Source of the DNA: Clostridium sp. CAG:1193
GTDB taxonomy: Bacteria > Bacillota_I > Bacilli_A > RF39 > UBA660
Direction: 5' to 3'
Length of the DNA stretch: 11,613 nucleotides
Assembly (NCBI GenBank): GCA_000436255.1
Contig: HF990809.1
Coordinates: 72,046-83,658, forward strand
The position numbers and the translations under genes were made by a program. This document shows, piece after piece, positions 1-6,667 of this stretch. The first letter of the stretch is position 1. Each line of letters begins with the position of its first letter. The notes under the pieces were generated by a model, which was given only the letters and a program-made list of their open reading frames with translations, had not been told where the DNA came from and searched no databases.

Positions 1-2822
1 TAATTGAATTAAATGCTCCATCTATAATTGTTAGAAATGAAAAACGTATGCTTCAAGAAGCAGTAGATGCTTTATTTGATAATGGTAGACGTGGAAGAAA
101 TGTAACCGGAGCATCTAATAGACCTTTAAAATCTTTAAGTAGTATACTAAAGGGTAAACAAGGTAGATTTAGACAAAACTTATTAGGTAAACGTGTTGAT
201 TATTCAGGACGTTCAGTAATAGTTGTTGGACCGGATTTAAAAATGTATGAATGTGGTCTTCCAAAAGAAATGGCGCTTGAACTATTTAAACCTCATGTAA
301 TTAGAGTATTAGTTCAAAAAGATATAGCACATAATATTAAAAGTGCTAAAAAGATGATTGAAAGTAAAGATGAAAGAGTTTGGGATGTTGTAGAAGAAGT
401 TATCAAAGAACACCCAGTATTACTTAACCGTGCTCCTACACTACATAGACTTGGTATTCAAGCATTTGAACCAAGATTAGTAGATGGACATGCTATAAGG
501 CTTCATCCATTAGTATGTGCAGCATTTAATGCTGACTTCGATGGAGACCAGATGGCAGTACACGTACCACTTTCATTAGAAGCACAAGCAGAGGCTAGAA
601 TCTTAATGCTTGGTGCAAATAACATATTATCACCAAAAGATGGTAAACCTATTGTAACACCTACTCAGGATATGATATTAGGTAATTACTATTTAACAAT
701 TGAAAAAACAGGTGAAAAATATGAAGGTAGAGTATTCAAAGACGTTAATGAAGCATTAATGGCTTATGAGAGAAATGAACTTGATTTGCATACTAGAATA
801 GTAATTCCAGTAAGCGCATTTAAACATAAAATTTTCCCAGATTATGTACTAGATAAATATTTAGTAACTACAATTGGTAAAATTAAATTTAATGAAATAT
901 TACCTGATACATTCCAATATGTAAATGAGTCAACTGCAGAAAACCTAGAGAAATTAACTCCATCTAAATATTTCTTAGATAAAGGCACTAACTTTAAAGA
1001 AGTAATTAAAGATATGCCGATAACTAAGCCATTTGCAAAAGGTGATTTAGAGAAAGTTATATCTCAAGTATTTAAAAGATATAAAACTACTGAAACATCA
1101 GTATTTCTAGATAAATTAAAAGATTTAGGATTTAAATATTCAACTAAAGCAGGTATTACTGTTGCAATAAGCGATATAGTTACAAGTAAAAATAAACCTG
1201 AAATATTAAAAGAAGGTAATGAATTAGTTGAAAAAATAAATAAACAATTCCAAAGAGGTTTAATAACTGAAGAAGAAAGGTTTAAAAAGGTTATTGAAGT
1301 TTGGAATAATGCTAAAGGTAAAGTACAAGCAGAACTTGAGAAATATTCAAAAGAAGATGTTGATAACCCAATATTCATAATGATGAAATCAAAAGCTCGT
1401 GGTAATATAAGTCACTTTACACAGTTAGCAGGTATGCGTGGATTAATGGCTAAACCAAATGGTGAGTCAGTAGAAATTCCAATAACTTCAAACTTCTATG
1501 AAGGATTAACAGTATCTGAATTCTTCTTATCAACACATGGTGCTCGTAAAGGTAGTGCGGATACTGCACTTAAAACAGCTGAATCTGGTTATTTAACAAG
1601 AAGATTAGTTGATGTTGCACAAGATGTAATAGTAAGAGAAGAAGATTGTGGAACAACTCAAGGAGTAGTTGTTGAAGAAATTAAAGATGAAAAAGCTGGA
1701 ACAGTAATTGAATCTTTATATGATAGAATCTTAGGAAGATTTACAAGTAAGAAAGTAGTTAACCCACAAACAGGGGAAATAATTGCAGATAGAAATGAAT
1801 ACATAACTGAATCTATTGCGGATAAAATCGTTTCTGCAGGAGTAGAAAGTGTTGAAATTCGTAGTTTACTTTCTTGTAAAGCACGTAATGGTGTATGTAG
1901 AAAATGTTATGGTAGAAACTTAGCAACTGGAAATATGGTTGAATTAGGTGAAGCTGTAGGTATTATGGCTGCTCAATCAATTGGTGAACCAGGTACACAG
2001 TTAACCATGAGAACATTCCACACTGGTGGTGTTGCTGGTGGAGATGATATAACTCAAGGTCTTCCTCGTGTTCAAGAATTATTTGAAGCTAGAAATCCAA
2101 AAGGTAAGGCTACTATTGCAGAAATACCTGGAAAAGTTACTAATATAGAAAGCGTTAATGGCAAGTTTAAGATTACTATTGTAAATGATGCTGATTCTAA
2201 AGAACATGTAACTAACTATGGTGCAAAACTTCGTGTAGAAGTTGGTTCAGTTGTAAAAGCTGGAGACGTATTAACTGAAGGTAACTTAAATCCAAAAGAA
2301 TTACTTGCAGTAACAGATCCTATAACTGTTCAAAAATATATATTAAAAGAAGTACAAAAAGTATATTGCATGCAAGGTGTTGGTATATCAGATAAACATG
2401 TTGAAATTATTGCTAAAAGAATGATTTCAAGAATAAGAATAGTTGATGAAGGTGATTCAACATTATTACTTGGTACCCTTGTATCATTATCAACATTTAC
2501 AGAAACAAACAAAGAATTATTATTACAAGGAAAACGTCCAGCAATAGGTAGACCAGTATTACTTGGTATTACAAAAGCATCACTAGAAACAGACTCATTC
2601 TTATCAGCTGCATCATTCCAAGAGACTACAAGAATTCTTACTGATGCTGCTATAAAAGGTAAGATAGATAGATTACAAGGATTAAAAGAAAATGTAATCA
2701 TAGGTAAACAAATACCAGCAGGAACAGGTGCTAGAAAATATCAAGATGTAGAATTTGATTTAGAATCAGATTTTAGTGATGATGAACCAATAGATATCTT
2801 GGAAGAAAAACTAGATGATTAA
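1..2822 (+). CDS. rpoC: RNA polymerase beta' subunit, C-terminal 939 codons (5' end outside window)
   Basis: Catalytic beta' subunit of DNA-directed RNA polymerase. The frame is already open at base 1: codons from base 3 read IELNAPSIIVRNEKRMLQEA, typical beta' sequence, so the ATG at 48 is an internal methionine and the true start lies upstream. The catalytic Mg-binding loop NADFDGD is encoded at 528-548. The second zinc site is intact, with cysteine codons at 1647, 1875, 1896 and 1905. The bridge helix/trigger loop region (AAQSIGEPGTQLTMRTFHTG) lies at about 1965-2030. The C-terminus carries the usual GRPVLLGITKASLETDSFLS and QETTRILTDAA motifs and ends in an acidic tail. No large lineage-specific insertion is visible in the jaw or trigger loop. 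The missing N-terminus (zinc finger, clamp) and presumably rpoB lie upstream. Identity is certain. Confidence 0.99.
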   Translation, partial: IELNAPSIIVRNEKRMLQEAVDALFDNGRRGRNVTGASNRPLKSLSSILKGKQGRFRQNLLGKRVDYSGRSVIVVGPDLKMYECGLPKEMALELFKPHVIRVLVQKDIAHNIKSAKKMIESKDERVWDVVEEVIKEHPVLLNRAPTLHRLGIQAFEPRLVDGHAIRLHPLVCAAFNADFDGDQMAVHVPLSLEAQAEARILMLGANNILSPKDGKPIVTPTQDMILGNYYLTIEKTGEKYEGRVFKDVNEALMAYERNELDLHTRIVIPVSAFKHKIFPDYVLDKYLVTTIGKIKFNEILPDTFQYVNESTAENLEKLTPSKYFLDKGTNFKEVIKDMPITKPFAKGDLEKVISQVFKRYKTTETSVFLDKLKDLGFKYSTKAGITVAISDIVTSKNKPEILKEGNELVEKINKQFQRGLITEEERFKKVIEVWNNAKGKVQAELEKYSKEDVDNPIFIMMKSKARGNISHFTQLAGMRGLMAKPNGESVEIPITSNFYEGLTVSEFFLSTHGARKGSADTALKTAESGYLTRRLVDVAQDVIVREEDCGTTQGVVVEEIKDEKAGTVIESLYDRILGRFTSKKVVNPQTGEIIADRNEYITESIADKIVSAGVESVEIRSLLSCKARNGVCRKCYGRNLATGNMVELGEAVGIMAAQSIGEPGTQLTMRTFHTGGVAGGDDITQGLPRVQELFEARNPKGKATIAEIPGKVTNIESVNGKFKITIVNDADSKEHVTNYGAKLRVEVGSVVKAGDVLTEGNLNPKELLAVTDPITVQKYILKEVQKVYCMQGVGISDKHVEIIAKRMISRIRIVDEGDSTLLLGTLVSLSTFTETNKELLLQGKRPAIGRPVLLGITKASLETDSFLSAASFQETTRILTDAAIKGKIDRLQGLKENVIIGKQIPAGTGARKYQDVEFDLESDFSDDEPIDILEEKLDD

Positions 2823-2844
2823 GACATAGAAATATGTCTTTTTT
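2821..2844 (+). terminator. Intrinsic terminator of rpoC, overlapping its stop codon
   Basis: Perfect 8-bp stem AAGACATA / TATGTCTT (2821-2828 and 2833-2840) closed by a GAAA tetraloop (2829-2832) and followed by TTTT (2841-2844). The first two stem bases are the last two bases of the rpoC TAA. The stem is AT-rich, but the GAAA loop and U-run are canonical. It ends the rpoBC transcript before the gap upstream of clpB. Confidence 0.85.
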
Positions 2845-2862
2845 ATTGGCAAAAATTGGAAA

Positions 2863-2891
2863 TTAATACGCAATACACAGTGATGTATAAT
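2863..2891 (+). promoter_or_regulatory. Possible sigma-A promoter in the rpoC-clpB gap
   Basis: A perfect -10 TATAAT (2886-2891) sits 17 bp downstream of a weak -35 TTAATA (2863-2868, 4 of 6 matches). The predicted start is near 2898. It would transcribe the micro-ORFs at 2922 and 3045 and could read into clpB, since no clear terminator lies between. In AT-rich DNA such matches occur by chance, so this is tentative. Confidence 0.4.
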
Positions 2892-2921
2892 ATAGTATAT
2901 AGGTTAACTAAGGAGAAACAA

Positions 2922-2969
2922 TTGACAACAAAAATAGACAAAATAATTGCAAATGAAAAATATTTATGA
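2922..2969 (+). CDS. Micro-ORF of 15 codons (TTG start), function unknown
   Basis: An AGGAG Shine-Dalgarno (2911-2915) stands 6 nt before a TTG that opens TTKIDKIIANEKYL-stop (TGA). It lies about 24 nt after the predicted start of the candidate promoter at 2863-2891. A second out-of-frame ATG at 2953 opens MKNIYDIIKLKYASTGVS-stop without a visible ribosome binding site. The two frames together could be the remains of a frameshifted small gene, or the reading may be chance. No family is recognised. Confidence 0.25.
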   Translation: MTTKIDKIIANEKYL

Positions 2970-3044
2970 TATTATCAAATTGAAATACGCTAGTACAGGT
3001 GTTTCTTAGGCAATGGGAATTATTAATTTTAGGAGGTAATTTAA

Positions 3045-3095
3045 ATGAAATTAATAAAATTCACGGCAGTTGCATTTGTACTTAGCATCTTTTAA
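3045..3095 (+). CDS. Micro-ORF of 16 codons resembling the start of a signal peptide
   Basis: A near-perfect Shine-Dalgarno AGGAGG (3031-3036) precedes an ATG by 8 nt. The peptide is MKLIKFTAVAFVLSIF, ending in TAA at 3093: two lysines and then a hydrophobic run, like the first half of a signal peptide or a tiny membrane peptide. It stops before any cleavage site or mature part. It lies just upstream of the CIRCE operator. It could be a real small membrane peptide, a leader ORF, or a remnant of a secreted-protein gene. Confidence 0.35.
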   Translation: MKLIKFTAVAFVLSIF

Positions 3096-3105
3096 TTAAA
3101 ATATT

Positions 3106-3132
3106 TTAGCACTCGCTATTGACAAGTGCCAA
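3106..3132 (+). promoter_or_regulatory. CIRCE operator (HrcA binding site) upstream of clpB
   Basis: TTAGCACTC (3106-3114), a 9-bp spacer, then AAGTGCCAA (3124-3132). The left arm matches the CIRCE consensus TTAGCACTC-N9-GAGTGCTAA perfectly; the right arm matches 7 of 9, and the spacer length is exact. The right arm overlaps the last base of the -35 box of the clpB promoter, so bound HrcA should block polymerase. HrcA itself is not encoded in this window. Heat-shock control of clpB by HrcA is inferred from the site. Confidence 0.92.
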
Positions 3133-3146
3133 AATATGAGTATAAT
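3119..3146 (+). promoter_or_regulatory. Sigma-A promoter of clpB
   Basis: Perfect -35 TTGACA (3119-3124) and perfect -10 TATAAT (3141-3146) separated by 16 bp. The predicted start is near 3153, giving a leader of about 12 nt that begins at the ribosome binding site GGGGTGAT (3154-3161). The promoter is embedded in the CIRCE element, the classical arrangement for HrcA-repressed genes. Confidence 0.9.
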
Positions 3147-3164
3147 TATAGTTGGGGTGATATT

Positions 3165-5255
3165 ATGCAAATGAATAATGAAGAAGTAAATGTATTAGAA
3201 AAATATGGTCGTAATATAAACGACGATGTTAGAAATAGAAAATTAGATCCAGTAATTGGAAGAGATGAGGAAATACGTTCAATAACGCGTATTTTATCAA
3301 GAAAAACAAAGAATAATCCAGTATTAATTGGTGAACCTGGCGTTGGTAAAACAGCTATAGTTGAAGGACTTGCCGAAAGAATAGTAAAGGGTGATGTTCC
3401 ATCATCTTTAAAAGATAAAACAGTCTGGGAACTTAATATGGCATCATTAATTGCAGGTGCTAAATATAGAGGTGAATTCGAAGAGAGATTAAAAAGTGTT
3501 CTTGATGAAATTAAAAAAAGTGAAGGCAATATAATTATGTTCATTGATGAAATACACATGATTGTAGGTACTGGTGCAGTTGATGGTGCAATGGATACTG
3601 GTAATATATTAAAGCCAATGCTTGCAAGAGGTGAAATTCATGTTATTGGTGCTACTACATTAAATGAATATCGTAAGTATATTGAAAAAGATGGAGCGCT
3701 AGAAAGAAGATTTCAAAAAATTATAGTAAGTGAACCTACTGTAGAAGATACTATAACAATACTTCGTGGATTAAAAGAGAGATTTGAAATACATCATGGT
3801 GTAACTATTCAAGATAGGGCATTAGTAAGTGCGGCTACTTTATCAAACAGATATATAACAGATAGGTATTTACCAGATAAGGCAATTGATTTAGTGGATG
3901 AAGCATGTGCAACTATAAGAGTACAAATGGATAGTGTACCAACTTCTCTTGATGAACTTACTAGAAAAATAATGAGATTGGAAATAGAAAAAGAAGCCAT
4001 AAAAAAAGAAAAAGATGAAATTTCTTTAAAGAGACTTGAAAATATAAATAAAGAGCTAGAAACTTTAAAAGTTAATGAAAAAGAATTAACTGAGTCTTGG
4101 AATAAAGAAAAAGAAATAAATGAAAATATTAAGAAAATTAAATCAGAAATAGATAAAAAGAGATTTGAATTAGAACAAGCTGAAAGTAGATATGATTTAG
4201 AAAATGCAGCAAAATTAAGACATGGTGTTATACCAGAATTAGAAAAAGAATTAAAAGAGTTAAAAGAAAAATCAGATAATAAATTATTAAGTGATACTGT
4301 TACTAGTGAAGATATTGCAGATGTTATAAGTAAATGGACAAATATTCCAGTAACTAAATTAGTAAGTAGTGAAAAAGATAAAATAATGAATCTTGAAACT
4401 AACTTAAATAAAAGAGTTAAGGGTCAAAAAGAGGCATTAAGATTAGTTAGTGATGCAATCATAAGATCAAGAAGTGGAATAAAAGATCCTAATAGACCTA
4501 TTGGTACATTTATGTTTTTAGGACCTACTGGTGTGGGTAAAACAGAAGTTGCAAAAAGTTTAGCTTATGAATTATTTGATGATGAGCATCATTTAATAAG
4601 AATAGATATGTCAGAATATATGGAAAAGTATTCAGTATCAAGATTAATTGGTGCAGCTCCTGGATATATTGGATATGAAGAAGGTGGACAATTAACAGAA
4701 GCAGTAAGAAGAAATCCGTATAGTATAGTATTATTTGATGAAATAGAAAAAGCACATCCAGATGTTCTTAACTTATTACTTCAAATATTAGATGATGGTA
4801 GATGTACAGATTCAAACGGAAGAACAGTTGATTTTAAAAATACAATTATAATAATGACTTCTAATGTAGGTAGTGAATATATATTAAATGGCGAAGATGA
4901 CAAAGTGTCATCAGAATTACATAAATACTTTAAACCAGAATTTATTAATAGAATTGATGAAGTTATAGTATTTAAAAAGTTAAGTAAAGAGGTATTATAC
5001 GAAATACTAGATAAAATAATATCTGAAATAGAAAATAGATTAAGTGACTTAAATGTAAAAATTTCATTAACTAAAGAAGCAAAAGAGTATCTAATTAATA
5101 ATGGATATGATGAATATTATGGTGCAAGACCATTAAAGAGAATAGTTAATAGAGAACTTGAAACACATCTTGCAAAATTAATTATAAATGGTTCAGTTAA
5201 ACCAAACACTATAATTAATGTAGATGTTAAAAATGATGAACTTGTAATTAAATAG
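3165..5255 (+). CDS. clpB: ClpB-type AAA+ disaggregase lacking the N-terminal domain
   Basis: ATP-driven cytosolic disaggregase that, with the DnaK system, pulls proteins out of aggregates. The 696-residue product (residues counted from the ATG at 3165) has two AAA+ modules: Walker A GEPGVGKT (56-63) and Walker B IMFIDE (124-129), then GPTGVGKT (453-460) and VLFDE (522-526). Pore-loop tyrosines are Y101 (KYRGEF) and Y501 (GYIGYEEGG), the arginine finger is in FINRIDE (593-599), and sensor 2 is GARPLKR (653-659). A long coiled-coil M-domain (about 260-390) and the absence of an IGF/IGL ClpP-docking loop separate it from ClpC, ClpA and ClpE. ClpB is usually about 860 residues; here the roughly 140-residue N-domain is absent, as in mycoplasma ClpB. 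An upstream in-frame GTG at 3126 lies inside the operator and promoter, so the ATG at 3165 with GGGGTGAT is preferred; an ATG at 3171 is possible. Confidence 0.95.
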   Translation: MQMNNEEVNVLEKYGRNINDDVRNRKLDPVIGRDEEIRSITRILSRKTKNNPVLIGEPGVGKTAIVEGLAERIVKGDVPSSLKDKTVWELNMASLIAGAKYRGEFEERLKSVLDEIKKSEGNIIMFIDEIHMIVGTGAVDGAMDTGNILKPMLARGEIHVIGATTLNEYRKYIEKDGALERRFQKIIVSEPTVEDTITILRGLKERFEIHHGVTIQDRALVSAATLSNRYITDRYLPDKAIDLVDEACATIRVQMDSVPTSLDELTRKIMRLEIEKEAIKKEKDEISLKRLENINKELETLKVNEKELTESWNKEKEINENIKKIKSEIDKKRFELEQAESRYDLENAAKLRHGVIPELEKELKELKEKSDNKLLSDTVTSEDIADVISKWTNIPVTKLVSSEKDKIMNLETNLNKRVKGQKEALRLVSDAIIRSRSGIKDPNRPIGTFMFLGPTGVGKTEVAKSLAYELFDDEHHLIRIDMSEYMEKYSVSRLIGAAPGYIGYEEGGQLTEAVRRNPYSIVLFDEIEKAHPDVLNLLLQILDDGRCTDSNGRTVDFKNTIIIMTSNVGSEYILNGEDDKVSSELHKYFKPEFINRIDEVIVFKKLSKEVLYEILDKIISEIENRLSDLNVKISLTKEAKEYLINNGYDEYYGARPLKRIVNRELETHLAKLIINGSVKPNTIINVDVKNDELVIK

Positions 5256-5280
5256 GGAGATAAATAAAAACTCCCTTTAT
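5254..5280 (+). terminator. Likely intrinsic terminator of clpB, overlapping its stop codon
   Basis: GC-rich 6-bp stem AGGGAG (5254-5259) / CTCCCT (5271-5276) with an 11-nt A-rich loop, followed by a broken T-tract (TTATTCTT). The last two bases of the TAG stop are in the stem. The interrupted T-run and long loop suggest only moderate efficiency, so some read-through into tilS is possible. Confidence 0.6.
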
Positions 5281-5285
5281 TCTTG

Positions 5286-5314
5286 TTGATAATGTTATAT
5301 TTAAATGGTAAAAT
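5286..5314 (+). promoter_or_regulatory. Sigma-A promoter of the tilS-ftsH operon
   Basis: -35 TTGATA (5286-5291), 17-bp spacer, -10 TAAAAT (5309-5314) with an extended -10 TGG (5306-5308). Each hexamer matches 5 of 6. The predicted start near 5321 gives a leader of about 15 nt containing the ribosome binding site AGAGGTG (5324-5330). Confidence 0.75.
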
Positions 5315-5335
5315 ACTCTAAAAAGAGGTGTTAAT

Positions 5336-6658
5336 ATGAAAGAGGCAAAAGAATTTTTAATTAGTAATAAATTAATTTCTGATAATGATTTTGTAGTTAT
5401 TGCTTTATCAGGTGGGCCAGATTCAATGGCACTTCTTAATATAATCCTTGAATTAAGGAAAATTATTAATATAAATATAGTATGTGCTCATGTAAATCAC
5501 AATGTAAGAAAAGAAAGTGATGATGAGAAGATTTTTGCAGAAAATTACTGTAAAGATAATAACGTTATATTTGAATATATGAAAATTAATAATTATCCAG
5601 ATGGTAATTTTGAAATGATTGCAAGATGTAAAAGATATGAATTTTTTAATGAAATAGTGCAAAAATATAATGCAAAAGTATTATTAACTGCACATCATGG
5701 TGATGACCTTATGGAAACTATACTAATGAGACTTGTTAGAGGCTCTTCATTAAAAGGATATGGTGGATTTGATAAAATAACAGACGTTGGTTGCTATAAA
5801 ATAGTAAGGCCACTTATTTACTATACAAAAGAAGATATATTAAAGTATTTAAAAAATAATAATATACCATTTGTAATAGATGAATCAAATAATAGTGATA
5901 AATACACGAGAAATAGATATAGACATAATATTTTACCGTTATTAAAAAAAGAAGATGCATTTGTACATAGAAAGTTTTTAAAATTTAGCGAAAGTGTTAT
6001 CGAATGTGCGAATTATGTTGATAAAATGGCTATGAAAGAATATGAAAAATTATATATTAATAATTCGCTTAATTTAAATGAATTTAATTTACAAGATGAA
6101 ATTATTAAAAAGAGAATAATTTCTTATATATTAAAAGAAATATATAAAGATGATATTACTTTAATTAAAGATGATCATATAAAAATACTTCTTCTTTTAA
6201 TAAATGATAAAAAGCCAAATAAAAGTGTTAATTTTCCAAAAAATATAGTAGTTTCAAAACAATATGATAAGCTTATATTTTCTAATTTTAATTTTAGTGA
6301 AGAATATAATATTAAACTAGATAAAGATGTAACGCTATATAGTGGCAAGAAAATATTATTTTTAAAAGAAGAAGATGATGACAGTAATTATGTCTGTAGA
6401 TTAAATAGTAAAGATGTAACGCTTCCACTTTATGTAAGAAGTAAAATTAATGGGGATAAAATAGAAGTTAAAAATTTAAATGGAAGTAAGAAAGTAAAGG
6501 ATATATTTATTGATTCAAAGATTGCTTTAAACGAAAGGAAGACCTATCCTATAGTTGTTGATAGTAATAATATAGTTGTATGGATACCAGGTTTAAAAAA
6601 GTCTAAATATAATAAAGAAAAAAATGAAAAGTATGATATAATACTAAAGTACGATTAA
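5336..6658 (+). CDS. tilS: tRNA(Ile)-lysidine synthase
   Basis: Attaches lysine to C34 of the CAU-anticodon isoleucine tRNA using ATP, making lysidine so that the tRNA reads AUA and is charged with isoleucine. This is essential in AUA-rich genomes like this one. The 440-residue product is full length for the family. The PP-loop ATP-binding motif SGGPDS is at 25-30, with family motifs AHVNHNVR (51-58), AHHGDD (119-124) and the DESN...TRNRYRHNILPLL block (182-203). The C-terminal substrate-binding domain is at about 365-435. The start is the ATG at 5336, 5 nt after AGAGGTG. It is the first gene of an operon with ftsH: its TAA overlaps the ftsH ribosome binding site and the ftsH ATG follows 9 nt later. 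The hpt gene that often sits between tilS and ftsH in Firmicutes is missing here. Confidence 0.97.
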   Translation: MKEAKEFLISNKLISDNDFVVIALSGGPDSMALLNIILELRKIININIVCAHVNHNVRKESDDEKIFAENYCKDNNVIFEYMKINNYPDGNFEMIARCKRYEFFNEIVQKYNAKVLLTAHHGDDLMETILMRLVRGSSLKGYGGFDKITDVGCYKIVRPLIYYTKEDILKYLKNNNIPFVIDESNNSDKYTRNRYRHNILPLLKKEDAFVHRKFLKFSESVIECANYVDKMAMKEYEKLYINNSLNLNEFNLQDEIIKKRIISYILKEIYKDDITLIKDDHIKILLLLINDKKPNKSVNFPKNIVVSKQYDKLIFSNFNFSEEYNIKLDKDVTLYSGKKILFLKEEDDDSNYVCRLNSKDVTLPLYVRSKINGDKIEVKNLNGSKKVKDIFIDSKIALNERKTYPIVVDSNNIVVWIPGLKKSKYNKEKNEKYDIILKYD

Positions 6659-6667
6659 GGAGGATAT

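Noticed and set aside
2922..2950. TTGACA at 2922-2927 as a -35 box
   Set aside because: No acceptable -10 lies 16-18 bp downstream (AATTGC region). The TTG fits better as a possible start codon after AGGAG.
3126..3164. Upstream GTG start adding 13 residues to ClpB
   Set aside because: The GTG lies in the right arm of the CIRCE operator, upstream of the predicted transcript start, with no ribosome binding site. The ATG at 3165 follows GGGGTGAT.
4525..4755. Antisense open frames inside rpoC, clpB, tilS, ftsH and the 9693 gene
   Set aside because: They lie opposite well-supported genes, lack convincing ribosome binding sites, and show compositions typical of reverse-frame shadows of AT-rich genes.
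3165..5255. Identity as ClpC, ClpE or ClpL
   Set aside because: The long M-domain and the ClpB-type second module without an IGF/IGL ClpP loop fit ClpB. No N-terminal zinc finger is present.
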